Below, one piece after another: positions 22,526 through 35,285 of a DNA stretch of 64,000 nt. Numbering within the stretch: the first letter of the stretch is position 1; each line of letters starts with the position of its first letter. Source of the DNA: Vandiemenella viatica (taxonomy: Eukaryota > Arthropoda > Insecta > Orthoptera > Morabidae). Location of the stretch: assembly GCA_031002005.1 (NCBI GenBank), contig JARYHS010009186.1:107916829-107980828 (forward strand), given 5' to 3'. The notes below the pieces were generated by a model. It had not been told where the DNA came from. It saw nothing but the letters and a program-made list of their open reading frames with translations, and searched no databases. The translations under genes and the position numbers were made by a program.

Positions 22526-22785
22526 TTTTTATTTTTTTGTTTACGTTTTTCGTTTTACGCCTTGTCTACGTCGATGTCATTAGAGGTGAGAAAAGGACTG
22601 TGGGAAAGGAACGGGAAGGGATTCGTCCATGGCCTTTTCAAAATACTATCCCGCCAATCGCGTGGATTGATTTGGGGAAACCAAGCAAAACCCAAATCTG
22701 AATGGACGTACCGGGATTAGAACCCGCATCCTGCCGAATGCGAGGTCAGAGTGTTACCGTTTACCCACTACGCTTTCAATGAAGC
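22526..22785 (-). repeat. SINE family A copy
   Basis: A T-rich tail at 22,526-22,545, then the full family order on the minus strand up to a tRNA-like head near 22,785. The B box is altered (GGTTCTAATCCC). Confidence 0.8.
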
Positions 22786-22969
22786 GGTAGATAACTAGAC
22801 ATATTTTTCTTTATTTCTCTATTTTCCAATACGTCTCATTCTAACCCTGGGATCTTGTCAAACATAATGTTTGAAATCTCTGAAAAATCGATGATTTTGC
22901 CTTACATCACGATCAACGAAATGCTTCTCGCAGTCGAAATTTTTATAATAAATTATATATATAATAGAC

Positions 22970-23410
22970 TTCCACTTTGACTTGGCGATCCCATATTCAA
23001 GACATGAGGAGGAGGGCAAGTGCTAGATTACACGCTCTATACCCTGTGCTGAACAGGAATAGCCTTTTGAAGCCCGCCACGGGAGTAAACATCTATATCA
23101 CCCTGGTAAGACCAATTATGGAATACGCTTGTCCCGTATGGGGCTATGCGGCTGCTTCGCACCTTCGGCGCCTTCAGGTGATACAGAACAGGGCACTAAA
23201 ACGGGCCCTCCACTTACCGAGCAGATTCCCGACTGCAGTTCTGCACGAGACTACTAACATCCCGCTGCTGACGGATCGCTTCAGACAGCTGTCCGCGACG
23301 TTCTACGAGCGCGCCCAGAAGACCAGGAACCCGGAAGTCAACTCGCTCGGGCAATACGTTACAGGTATTGACCGTCATAAAAGACCACTCGCTATTCTAA
23401 ACTAAGAACG
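22970..23410 (+). pseudogene. Jockey-like LINE, C-terminal fragment
   Basis: A 142-codon frame (22,977-23,405) encodes the end of a Jockey-type polyprotein: LTWRSHI, then VRPIMEYACPVWGYAAASHL, RRLQVIQNRALKRALHLP and IPLLTDRFRQLSATFYERA. This region lies after the reverse transcriptase. The frame is intact and ends at a natural stop, while everything upstream is lost to 5' truncation. It is GC-richer than its surroundings, which suggests a later arrival. Confidence 0.85.
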
Positions 23411-24088
23411 CCAACGACAAGCCATACCAAAAGCAAAGTGTTGCTCCTTCTAGATTATGTTGAAGTAAATGTCGAAAGACAACACACTTCAAAATACTCT
23501 GCCTGTGATTAACTGGCAGTAAATGGCGTGGCTACTACTTCCACTTGACGTATTGGTAACTTTAACTTAGGATTCATTTGAGGATTGTCAATTAATTACG
23601 TAGCTCCGTTTTAGCCTCGTATGAACTTCTTTACCCCACATGTGCTTGATGTGACTTTTGCCTCTAACCCTTTCCCTTCTCCGCGCCTGTCACGTAGCTT
23701 TTATCCCTATTGAATCCAGAAGTAGGGATGGGCAATTAAAAAACTATATCGATAAACATCGAAACGATATTTACAAACACTATCGATATATATCGGGGAA
23801 AAAATATCGATATTTCGATATTTTTGGCTAAAGGGAGTAATTATCTAAAAAAATCATAAATACATCAAAATACTTAAGAAAATTCTGAAAATTAAAGGCA
23901 CAGGTAGAAATAAACTTTTATTATTTTTTTCAATCAATCAAACCAGTATTCGTCTGATATGGACATCAAAAGGACTCTCTATTTTATGTGCTCCCCCGTC
24001 AATCTACTCCTGTTGTTCAGTACAGCTAAGTTGACTGCAGGAGCCACTCTCTTGGACGACACAGAAGAAGCTTGACATATAAAGTATT

Positions 24089-24985
24089 TCAGCGCGCTCT
24101 GGAGCTCTGGCAATTCACCCAAAACTTTACTGGGTGTGATTTTCTGTCTATTAATGGTTGGTCCAGATACTGCTTAAGCTCATTAGGAACTGAGCCAGAG
24201 CTTGGAATATCTTGCATAACAGTAATGCTAAGGGATGATGATAGCTTTTCATGTGCGGACCAAATTGATGCGTTATCTGAGATATATTGTGTTGCTGTTG
24301 TAGACCTTACTTCTGGAGAACGTTGTCCTCGTCGTCTAAGTTCCAAGCGAATATCATTAGTTATTGTAGATATAGCATTTGACACACCGATTGGAGAAGT
24401 GAAGTGTATACGTTTGAAACGAGGGTCCAAAATGGTAGCTGCTGCAAGGAATGTATGTCTTTCTAAAGGACTTAATTTCTCTTGAATTCTTTGGAGTAAA
24501 GCCTCTTTTACCGTGAATCCTAAAGTGGTCGAAGGAGTAGCTTGTTCCGTTACTTGTCGAATCAGATTTGTAACAGGAGTGGCTAAGCTAGCAGTAACAT
24601 AATTTGTACCACTAACCTCTTCAGTGGCTTCTTTGAAAGGACCAAGCAGGACAATGAGGTCACGTATTACATTAAGCTGTTTAGTTGCAACCATATCAAG
24701 TGTGTTTATATTTGACTGACTTTTTGTAGCTAAGATTTTAGCTACAATTGCAGAGAGTCTGACAAATCGTTCTAACATATTAAAGTAGGAATTCGATCTG
24801 GAGCTAACAGCTTGTGTCAAAGTCAACACCTCTCCTTCCTTTTCCCCAGATGCTTCTTGTTCAGATCTTAATAGATCCATAGCATTGACAGACTGCTTAA
24901 AATAAGTCACAATACTTTTTACGTGATCGTAGAGTGCTGCAAATGAATTATTTTCACTTAACACTCCATCAGCGATTTTCATCAT
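24089..24985 (-). pseudogene. hAT transposase (ZBED-like), C-terminal part
   Basis: A 298-codon open frame encodes the middle and C-terminal region of a hAT transposase. The recognisable core is AAATILDPRFKRIHF. Near the end, NELKQYLDQPLIDRKSHPVKFW begins the dimerisation domain, whose rest is missing or shifted out of frame. The N-terminal BED zinc finger and first catalytic Asp region are not found in an open frame, so it is incomplete. Its closest known relatives are ZBED-type hAT proteins. Confidence 0.8.
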
Positions 24986-25249
24986 CAGAGCTTGACCAGT
25001 AAGTTGTAATTTCTAATCACCAAACCTCTCTGCAGTGCGTATGGTGCGAGGGCATACGATGTTGTTGATGGTGATTCATCCGTCGAATGGGAATGTTAAG
25101 CTTGGCACCCCCTTTAGAATGTTTCGCAAAGGTAGGCCTGAACAAGCCCTATCCCTTCTTTCATCTCTCATCCACAACACTCTATACTGAACCACACAGT
25201 GTCACTGTCATACACACTTAGGAGCACTGTCACACTGAGGAAGGAAACG

Positions 25250-25495
25250 GGGATTTTTTTTTTAACTGCTTTACGTCTCTTAGCAGCGAGGTCTTCAGAG
25301 ACGGGAAAGGATGGGGGGCAAGGAATGGGAAGGAATTCGGCCATGGCCTTTTGAAGGAAGCATCCGGACATTTGCCTGGAGTGACTTGGAAAAAACATGG
25401 AAAACCCAAATCTGGATGCCCGGACGGGGATTCGAACCACCCTCCTCCCGAATGCGAGACCAGAAAGCTAACCATTACACCACCACGTTCGGTGA
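25250..25495 (-). repeat. SINE family A copy inside a hAT
   Basis: This is nearly full length: T tail at 25,253-25,262, the family body, the B box (GGTTCGAATCCC) and a tRNA-like head (GTGGTGTAATGGTTAGC) at the right. Flanks share GAAACGGG on both sides, likely the target duplication. Confidence 0.9.
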
Positions 25496-26715
25496 AACGG
25501 GAAACCACCCCAGTTCATCTTCCTAGGACTTTCCTTGGAGGGATATACATCACCTATGGTAATCGCCTACAACCCGACACGGGAGAGGCGTGCGAAGAGG
25601 ATCATACTGTCAGTAAAAACTATTGGTGTCTCAGTGATTAAAAAACTAAAAACCGCTCTCACTACATCAATCGAAGACAGCAATCACAAGAAAGTATTCT
25701 TTAGTGGGGCTGTAATTCACGAGAAAGGTATATGTCTTAATGCATATTTTAAAGAGCATAACAATGATTTTTAGGATAGAGGATTTAAAGCAACCCAGAA
25801 TTGGGTTATTAAGTTCAAAGTGCGATAATCACTCCATTACATCAAGATTTTTCTGTATACCTGGAACGAATTCCCTATAATACTATATAAAATAACATCC
25901 TGTATTCAAGGTTCCCATATTCAAGATTTCCGTATACAAGATTCTCGTATTTGCGACTAATTTACGGAACGTATTCCTTGCGATTAAGGAGTTTTGACTG
26001 TAGACTAGATTGTAGACATTTAAATGAAATAACAGTCATTCATAATGACTTGTGGTTCATCAACCCAATTAATTGTTATTCGTAAATGGAAAAAAAGTTG
26101 AAAAGATAATATTTCAATTACAAAGATAAAATAACCGCTTACATGCTAACATAAAAATGACGTTACCGTAAAGTTGTTAAAATTTAACAGCTTTTTTTAA
26201 CCTCTCAACCGCTGATGAAGCTGTTATATTTCGACGAATTCACTTTTTAAGACACTTTCAGAAGATTGGATATGTACGTATATTTATCCTATATACATGT
26301 AACGATTAAATTGGATACTGAATTGCGTTCGTAGAAAAAATATCGAATTGGTGCTTAAAATCGATACACTAAATACAATATCGATGTATCGATATATCGA
26401 AAATAAATATATCTGCGATAAATATCGATATTTTTTAGAAACATATCGATACATCGATATATTTTGCCCATCCCTATCCAGAAGACATTTTGTATTGTTA
26501 TCTCCGGTGAGACTATCGTAAATTACATACGGAAATAATTAAATGATGAAAATAATTCACAAGCTGTTTTATGTTTTGTACCTTATTTCCACTGTGATAA
26601 AAATACGAATGAAAAGCTACATGGTTTGGCTCAAAACCACCAGTCCCCCCACGTAGATCAGCGTAGCTTTACAGCCAACCCCTCCCCCCCCCCCCTCACA
26701 GACCAAGCCACGCCT

Positions 26716-28324
26716 TCTTACTAGAACAATGACAAATAACGTGAATAATCCAACTGGAATAACACCTGACGCGATCTGATTACAGAATTACATAAATGAC
26801 AGAAAATGAAGAGAACAGGATTGGAAATAAATTAAAAAAGGGGTTAGGCATTTATTGCGAAGAATACATCTTGATACACGTATTTCAATTGTTACTATAG
26901 GAAAGATTTACTATCGCTATTCTACTATGGCAGTGAAAGTACGGATGAAATGGCGGAAAATACGCCTTGACACGCCAGAAATATGAATATGCTTAGTAAT
27001 AAAAGAGTTAGAAGTTTTAGGGGAATAATTTATTAAAAGGCGGGTATTGACATTAAATATGATAGAATTGTGTATCACTTCACTTAAATCATTGACTTGA
27101 TGTAGTAGATATCAAATGAGATAAGTTGGCATTACTTAAGATCTAGCACTTTTTAAATGCTTAATTACATCGTTTATTAAAAAAAATGCTAAGCACTTCC
27201 TGTTTCAGATCAGAGGAGAAGACGACTGTATGAACTTTCCAGGTCATTTAGTTTCTGTACTAGAATGAATATTATACATTTTTTTCATCTATTGTTTTGC
27301 ACATATCTTTCCTATAATGTTAATTTTATCGTTGGATGTGCCATCTCTCACGCTGTCACGTTAATTTGGTTAAATAACACCAGTTAACATTCTTGCTTGA
27401 AGATTTTGTATGAATTAGTATGTTAACTAGATCAGCATATAATTTTCGGTGTTGCCATATCACAAATATTAAAATATGCATTTCAGATAGATAAGCTATT
27501 TTTTCAGTTTCGTTGGTAAGGTCTACCTGAAGTTTGCGCAAATGGTTCCGGGAATGGTTGTAGATGTACCTGTGATTTATAAATATTCAACATTCTGTGA
27601 AGGGTAGCCTCGTAAGAAAATGCGCTAATGAGCCAATTGTAAGCACCGTAAGCTGTTATGACAGTAATTATAATAGACATAATGCATTAATTGCATATTA
27701 TTACCGGTTGTAAACCAGGCTATTCACTCGGGGGAAAAAATTATGCAAAATACAGGAAATTGACGTAATATGTTAAAAATTCCTCCGATACTTAGATTAT
27801 GTTTTGAATCTTATTAACAATGGCGTAGCCAAACTTAACTATCTTCAGAGACGATACAATTTTGGTCGGTATTGTCCCACATTTTTTTTTTTTTTCAAAA
27901 TGATATCAGTAAAGATAGTTATTAGCGATTAGCAATGATGTGTTGATCTCAATTGTTAGGCGGTTCACTGCATCGTTAGTTGCAATGCTGTACTGAAATG
28001 ACGAGGACATAAAATTGCTCGAGACTTCATTTTGTTTAGACTGGCAATTTATGCGAAAGCAGGTCTATTTATTTACACTATTTCATTTTTATTTCAACCA
28101 TGTCGGTCGGTCAGTCGATGGCAATAAGAGGATGTATGGTTGTACAAGACAAATGAATTTCTCTCTTTTACTTTCCGAAAAAAAAATGCCTTTACATTTC
28201 TGGTATAGCCATGTGTATGCCTTTCCTTACTTCGCCAGGCATTAATTTGTATGAATTATAGCTCTTTTTATGGTATTTTCTAGAGCATTTTCAAAAGACG
28301 TCATAATATCTTTTTATTAGTATG
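26716..28324. other. Unassigned AT-rich DNA with one conserved-looking patch
   Basis: No element or exon is recognised. The patch at 27,600-27,735 contains several factor-type motifs (AATGAGCCAATTG, ATGCATTAATTGCAT, ACCGGTTGTAAACC) and is less like random AT-rich DNA, so it is a candidate non-coding conserved element. Confidence 0.35.
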
Positions 28325-28500
28325 ATTGTTGAATCTTCACGGCTCGTCGATGGCGAGGTCGTTAGAGCCAGGAAAGGACTGTTGGCAAGGAACAGGAAGG
28401 AAATCAGCCATATCTGTATAAAAGAACTATCCCGGTATTTTTCCAGAGGGTTTTGGACACAACCGTGTGAAAGAGATCTCTGATTGCATTCAGCGGAAAT
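28325..28500 (-). repeat. SINE family A copy, degenerate
   Basis: The 3' half of the family is recognisable on the minus strand (GGCTCGTCGATGGCGAGGTC in plus orientation, then the AGGAACAGGAAGGAAATC block). The tRNA-like head is not clear. Confidence 0.65.
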
Positions 28501-28507
28501 CAAACAC

Positions 28508-28735
28508 CATCTGTCTGCGCAACTTGTAACTAGTATTCTTTATGATAAGCGTATTTTTGTTTGTGAAATATGAATTTTATGAGGTAGATATTGAGGGTCA
28601 TCTCAGCTTTCATTAAGGCATTGATTACGGCAAACCGTGGGGTGCAGGACTCGAACCTGAATCAGCTGTGTTTCTCTGATTCAGTCTGATGCATAGCCAT
28701 ACTGGCATCGAGCAAGATCGTATATCATCTAGCCT
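28508..28735 (-). repeat. SINE family E copy, tRNA-derived
   Basis: Seen in plus orientation, the tail side reads GTATTTTTGTTTGTGAAAT and a GAGGTAGATATTGAGGGTC block. The right side carries a reversed B box (CAGGTTCGAGTCC on the minus strand). Related copies are at 47,606-47,775 and 61,048-61,160. I know of no name for this family. Confidence 0.65.
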
Positions 28736-28831
28736 TCTAGTGCAATATACGTCACTGCCTATGTACAAAAGAAAAAGAATACCCCTTTATATTCTTTAAT
28801 GGAGAATATCATTCTGAATAAAACTTTATAC

Positions 28832-30190
28832 TAGCAGAGTTCCTGGCGTTGCTCAGTCTAGTTGGCGTTGATTTATCCGTACACAATTTTTATTCACGTA
28901 ATGACTGACGTGTACCAAATTTCATACAAGTCGCGCCATCCATTTCCGGAATTAAAGCAAACCTAAATTCACCCACACCTTACCATGAAAGGAGTGAGTT
29001 GAAGTTGATTTATCCTCACACTATTTTAATTCATCCGAAAAGATTCATGCGTACCAAGCTTCATTGATTTCTTACCGGCCATTTCCGGTACTAAACTAAA
29101 CGGTTATTTAGCAGCACAGTTCTAAGAATGGAGTGGATGCTTTGATACGTAATGTCAGTTTTTATTTTAGTCCAGGTTACATTTCAGCCTAATTACACCT
29201 ACTGCTCGAAATTCGAATCATGGACCGTACGTGCATTAATACATACGACATACATGAAAAGGTATCTGGAATGTGTCTGTTTATTTCGGTATTACGCAAA
29301 AAATACATATTTTAAATGGATTTTCTGAATTTGAAAGCTTGGGGTCAAATTAAAAATTTAGTCTATGTCTTAAGAAATTACGACACATGTATTTTACGAA
29401 TCATCTAGCATTACCTGATAAATGTATAGATTTTGACTGAGTTTTCACAGTATCAAACTTTAGTTATGTCTCATTAGCCGACTAATCTGCCACTGGAGCT
29501 AAAATTTTTCTAATTATGCTACTTCTTCTGTCACTGGAGCTCAAAATTAAAATATATTCCTTACCTGTACAGTTGAATATGAGGTATTCATAATTGTATA
29601 TCAAGTATTATAATTAAGCGAGATATGAAGGGAAAACATATATATTCTTTACTTTCTATTAGTTTTCGGGAGTTTGCGGCGCCATTTTATTGTGAACAGA
29701 ACATTAAATATGATAGCCAGAGACATTGTAATCGTGCTGGAAGATATTGTGATTAAAGAAAATCTCTGTTATTTTTTGCTATTAGTTAATCGCATTCAAT
29801 ACGGCCATCTATGGCGTTTAAAAACTGAATGTCCCGAATTAAAGGAAAGAATATGTAAACTTTTGTTTAGTGTGCAAAATAGTTATAACTATAAAATGCA
29901 TTTATTGCTTTCATTAAAGGCTATGGTCAGAGATACTGTTGTTGTGTGTTTAGTGCGGAGTATGTATCATCTAGTCGTTCCATCTTGGGTCTTTGTCACC
30001 ATATATTCAGAAATTCATTTAATGCTCCGGTGTTATGTAACGTTGAAACATAAGACATACCAAATAAATCAAATGAGATTCTAAGCTCTAAAACGTTGCA
30101 AACCCCATCAAAATATGCTCAATAGTTTCTGAGTTTTTCTAGCACAAACTTATACTGTTTTCGTTTTATGGATATATATAGAAGATTTTG
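28832..30190 (+). repeat. Unclassified old interspersed element
   Basis: The left end (ACTAGCAGAGTTCCTGGCGT) and the right end (CCCCATCAAAATATGCTC, then TTTATGGATATATATAG) resemble the ends of an interspersed element seen in many insect genomes. In between is AT-rich DNA. A 136-codon frame at 29,674-30,084 has no recognisable domain. The class and the assumption of a single element are uncertain. Confidence 0.35.
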
Positions 30191-30359
30191 TTCCACTTGT
30201 GTTGACAACATCCAACATAAACTAATAGCATTAATACAGTAGCTTGCTGCATGAGTTCAGCAACCAAATACCATATATCAACAAAGAACTGTAACGATTT
30301 CCCCCGTAATTGGTTATTTTTATATCAGATGTAGTACAACAAGAAGTTACAGGTGTACT

Positions 30360-30700
30360 TTGAGGATCAAACACCGTGCATTGTGAGTTAGTGCGGCGAA
30401 AAGTCTGTTCACGAACTGTGAACTTGGTTTTCGACGGAGCTGTCGTCAGCTAGCAGGGAGGTCAGGGCGAATGTTTCCAGTTGACGCGATCATTCATTCG
30501 GAAACCGTAATCCCCGCCGATTCGCGTTGTGTTTGAATAATACTTAATTCAGAGCCAATGGCGGTGCGTGGAACGGCGATTTTCGGGTGCACTGCATTCC
30601 TGCCTCACAATAAGGTTCGTTAGCGGTAATGGATTTGATCGCTGGAATTTTGCGTGCGATAAAACTTCCGTTTAAATGTGGCATTCAGTTTCCACATTTT
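30360..30700. other. GC-rich unique island, possible regulatory DNA
   Basis: Higher G+C and CpG than the flanks, with motifs such as CCGTAATCCCCGCC, GCCAATGGCGG and TTCGTTAGCGGTAATGG. There is no repeat match and no exon-like frame. A conserved non-coding element is possible. Confidence 0.3.
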
Positions 30701-33700
30701 TATTCTATTTTTGTATGTTAATCTGCATCGACTAATGTTTCTTTTCATTTGAATATCGAGGAAAACGAGCCGAGTGTGCAGAATTTACTGACGGCTGTAG
30801 TCAGCGACAGTCGAAACGTTTAGTAAATTCGCCAGTAAACGCGGATTAAGTAGAACGATTTTAACTATAGCACTGCTACAATTTCGCTAAAGAGTATCTG
30901 TTCTGTAATTACAGACCAATTTTTGGCTTTTTTTTTGGCTTTTGACGCCAAACGGCACTTATTTTGCTTGCGGGATACTAAGCCATTGATCTAACTTTTA
31001 AAATATGGATCCATACTATTTAAAGAAAATAGAATAATATAATATTTTCTATTTCATCGAATTTGAAAGCTATATACAGCATGAAACATTAAAATTTTCG
31101 AAAACAATAATGTTAATAACTGCTGGTTTAAAATTAATAACCTTGAAGGGGATACGAAAAATTCTTGTCCTTGATCATGATCATGGATGGTATTATTTCT
31201 GTATTTGAATGATTTACAGACTGTTCTAATAGATGTATTTTTCTTTTTTTTTAAAAAAAAAAAAAAAATACAGTGATGGCCACCCAACTGTATTGTATTC
31301 ATAATTTCAAACAACTCTACACTGAATTACTGGTTAAATTCATGATGGTTCTGTTGTTCAGATTCAGACTTAATCTTTAGGTCCCAGATGAAATGACGTG
31401 ACCGTCGTATTTCGGACACACTGATTTGGTATAGCCTACCTATTTTCGGAAGACCCAAACAATTCTATGGTGTATGTTAAACTGAATTATGAAGTACCAA
31501 CTATTTATCAAAACTGAGAAAGATTACTCATATTTTTGGGGTAAAATGTAATATAGAGCACCTACAAACGTTGTATAGTTTTCTACACTGTAATAATACC
31601 TTGTATTTTTGTCAATGCGTTTTTCCCATGTATGCCGCAATTGAGATTAATATTAATGTAATATATTTACTGTTTAATATTTCCTCCTTCACAATGAAAA
31701 ATTGAAAGTAATTTTTAAAAATCACTGTGAAAAATAAATAACAGACAGCGTAAGTATTTCGCTTGATAATAAAAACTCTGTAAATTGCCATTATGTGGGC
31801 AAATTTTGATTTCCTAATCAACTAAATAAACATGATTTATCGAGTGAACAAGAACGTAAAATAATTTTAAAAAAATAAATAAAAAAATAACTGAGTGAAT
31901 TCTAAGAAAATGAGAACAGAAGTTACGATATTTTGTTAGAAGCCTTAGAATTCAGTATGTGTTGAAAATATTTTATGATAATGTAAAATACAGTGAACAA
32001 TTACACCTTTATCGCGGTTAATGTCTGAAATGGCTCCAATTACAGACCAACTACTTTATACAAACAGACAAAAATAATTAATAAACATAGCTTCCATAAG
32101 AACATGTATGTAACTAAATTTAAAATTCCCATACAGTTACGGTATGTAAATTATTGTACAACAGGACTCTGAAAGTAATAATTAAAAATTACTAATAAAG
32201 TTTAATTGGTATCCCAGGTCTGAAGTCCATCACCAACTTCATAACTACGGTTCTCATTCATTTACACGAATGTGATCTGAAAAGTTACCAGCCCCCCCCC
32301 CCCGAAAATAACTAATGTTATACTTTAATGATAGCAGATTTGCCAGATGGCACTTTTTGTAGTTTATCGATAACTTTGTGATCGAAAAACCTTGTAAAGT
32401 TCTTTTTGGACTATTCTCGGGACTTATGGCAATGTTTGGCTTTCTTCAGTGCTAGCCTTAGTGGAAATCTGAACACCGTTCGCATTGTAGTCTTTAAATA
32501 CGCTTAAGTTCTCAGTTTTTCCAATATGTCTTACCTGTCCTGACGTCCAGCTAGCCTTTTCGACTGTTTGAAATGAATAACTTTCGGAGTGTTGACAGTT
32601 AAACTCCAGTTTTAAGACGCGGCTGTCTTGTCGATCCATAAAGCCCAACAAGAAGGGACGTGCTTCGTTCTAGTTTATTCGCGTCGTCCGATCTAATCAT
32701 ACAGCATGACGACTGTTTTACTGTGTCTAATAAACTTCCTCTGCCACGACGCCCTTACTAGGCTACGGGATAAATCGCATTCGGTACAAAGTATCTTCCA
32801 ACAATATCTTTCCAAATCTTGCCAACCGAAAACCTTTGCAGGGAGTATGAATATGAAAAATTAGAAGAGACTTATATAGAATAAAGCCAGTCCGTTTAGA
32901 AAATATGAAATTAGATTATTGTGTTAGTTGGTTTCAAATCTTTAAAGTTTTTCTGGGTTTGTCAATCAGTTTAAAACATGTTATCAGAAAAAATAAATTT
33001 TTGAATTATATTACAGTTCTCATCTTGCAAAACTCAAAACAATATGACAAGCATTCTTATGAGGTAATCTTAAATCAACGTTTATACCAAAATGTAAGCT
33101 TCCTGCCCAGTATTGTTAGTTGCATCTTATGATTTCCAGGTGTGTTTCACACAGACTAAACTGAATCACATACTTAAGCGCAATTATAAAGGATCAAACC
33201 TTACACACTTACTATCACACAACCTTATAATAAAATTTTCCTCATATCACATGCCCCTGAAACAAGATATTCACTTTTGATCCGTTTCACATGTAATCAC
33301 AAGAAAAATTCTTCTATATTGTTACTCCACGCCATGAGTGAAAATTAACGGCTACAAATGAGATACATACAAGTTATACATTTTACTTTTTAAATGAACA
33401 TAAATTCTATTATATTGATTCCATTCGACCTATGATGTCGAATTTAGGAACTCTAATCCGGAATAAATGTCGTCTGTTATCATACAATTTTTAATCACTA
33501 GGATTAGTATCTTTATGGCATATTTTCACCCTGCTTTTTTTGTTAGCTATAATGCTAAATTAAACAATGATTGAACGTTTCCGATTGTATTTAAATCTAT
33601 TTTATTTAGCATATAAATGCATATTCCAGTTATTTTCCTAGCTTTTGTCAGATTTCGATAATATTTATGATCATATCTTAAGAGAAAATCTGGTAATTTT

Positions 33701-34083
33701 TTCACCATACCGAGAATTCAGTAGATGAAAAGAAATTAAGATAATTAATCGCAGAAATGTACTCCTTTTATGCATAGGAGGAAAAAACAAAACTAAATGT
33801 CACTCAATTGGTCAGAATTCACCAGTCAATAATTAAAGTTATACTTTATTGTCGTCCTCTAAACGTTAAAAGGGAACAGTGGCCGCATATTTCACAGATT
33901 TTAGGTTGGCCGCAAATTTCACTGGTCGTAGTTTTCACGTATTCAATGTTCCACCCGTCTTTTAATCTCGATAATGTAGCAGCATCTTGCCTGTGTCGAT
34001 TAGCTTTCGTGAATATCTCATCACCAATACATTTGAAAATAATCCACAGTCAGTGTTAAATGTCCAGTGGATCAGTGACTATT
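30701..34083. other. Unassigned AT-rich DNA
   Basis: More than 3 kb without a recognised gene or repeat. It includes an A/T inverted tract at 31,239-31,269 and a C run at 32,293-32,304. Frames of 60-86 codons are no longer than chance. This may be intron or intergenic DNA with very old repeats. Confidence 0.4.
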
Positions 34084-34195
34084 ACCTAGGGTTACCAGAC
34101 GTCCCCGTTTGCTGGGGACAGTCCCCGTATTTAGCACTCTGTCCCCTGATAGATTTCGTCCCCGCGATGTCCCCGGATTGTTAATGTTGTCCTCA
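34084..34195 (+). repeat. Possible hAT-type terminal sequence
   Basis: TAGGGTTACCAGACGTCCCC followed by several GTCCCCG units looks like one end of a hAT-type element, whose ends often begin CAGGGTTGCCAG. No opposite end was found in the next several kilobases. Confidence 0.35.
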
Positions 34196-35065
34196 GAATT
34201 TTTTTAATCAACCGAGAGTTCTTTAAACGCCCTGATTTGCTAATGCATTTGTTTAAAGCAAGAGATATGAAGCACACTTCTTTCCTTGTACGTGCCTAGG
34301 AATAAGAAAATTACAAGGATTCTGCGTCTTGGACACAACAGCTTGCTGTGTGCAATATATCTATGATGTTGACTCCAGCAAATTAATTTAACTATCTTCC
34401 TGGTAGACGTTGTAGTCTTTGATAGACAGCAGAATAATTACAGGAACTCGGTACCTTTTTGACACGTGTATCCTTCATCTTCGTTGCCTTGTCTATTAAC
34501 TTTCCTCTCGTATCTTCTTGAGTGATAGTTTCCATTCCTTATTGACGACAGGAAAAATTGTAGTAGTAGGCCTACTAAACATTTCTGCAGTCATCATGTA
34601 TAAATCTCCAGTGACTCATATTTTCAAATCATACGCCAATCCTTATTTAACGAACTACTGAAATGTACGGATTATGGAGATTATTTTTTAATTGCTACTA
34701 TGATTATTAATTTAGATATTTTAATAACAAAAGGCAGCAATTCTTAATATGACCTACTTTATAATTTAACGATTGGACCTCGATAACAATGAATAAGCAT
34801 GAATTAGTGAAGCTAATCTGAGAGATTTTGTTTGATTTAAAAAAGTCAGAGAGAAAATAAATTGAAATATATTTTAACAAATAACAACCTACCTGAATTG
34901 ACTACAATGAAATGAAAGGGGGTTGTTTCCTGGCCTGTTTGATGAATTTACAGCATTGATGGAAGGTGATGGGCGTCATACTGTTCGGCTTCGTGTAACA
35001 GTATTCTCAGGGGTGGGTTTTCCAGGTCACCAGTCGACATGTAGCTGTGTGTACTTGTAGTTTTA
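34196..35065. other. Unassigned AT-rich DNA
   Basis: Nothing recognised. Confidence 0.35.
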
Positions 35066-35285
35066 AGCTTCGTCGATGTCGAGGTCATTATAGGCGGGAT
35101 GGGATTTGGGGACAAGAAACGGGAAGGAATTCACCATGGCCTTTTCAAGCAAGAATCCCGGCATTCGCCTGGAGTGATATGGGGAACACATGAAAACCCA
35201 AATCTGGATGTCCGGTCGGGGATTCGAACTGCCGTCTTCAACCACAAAGCTCGGTGTCAGGTAGTTGGTAGAGCTGCACTCCGTT
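35066..35285 (-). repeat. SINE family A copy
   Basis: The minus strand shows the family order from CTCGACATCGACGAAGC back through the AAATCACTC region (here ATATCACTC) to the B box (GTTCGAATCCCC). The tRNA-like head is damaged. Confidence 0.8.

Larger units (their letters stand above)
23723..26476 (-). mobile_element. hAT transposon, 2,754 bp, 8-bp duplication
   Basis: The inverted ends are TAGGGATGGGCAA, flanked by a perfect 8-bp duplication TCCAGAAG (23,715-23,722 and 26,477-26,484). Both ends carry many ATCGATA-type motifs (23,738-23,822 and about 26,360-26,462). A transposase part lies at 24,089-24,985 on the minus strand, and a SINE has landed inside at 25,250-25,495. The perfect duplication implies a younger age than the hAT at 13,532. 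Confidence 0.92.
23594..26715. mobile_element. Second copy of TIR family T1, split by a hAT
   Basis: The outer parts (23,594-23,722 and 26,485-26,715) match the element at 10,350-10,761: ACGTAGCTCCGTTTTAGCCT on the left; ATTACATACGGAAATAATTA and CACGTAGATCAGCGTAGC on the right. The left end is eroded. The hAT at 23,723-26,476 interrupts it. Confidence 0.75.

Noticed and set aside
25230..25641. Overlapping frames of 70-96 codons near the SINE
   Set aside because: They are translations of the family A SINE and its flanks. The same peptides recur at other SINE copies.
29674..30084. 136-codon frame
   Set aside because: No domain or start context; it lies in what is probably an old interspersed element.
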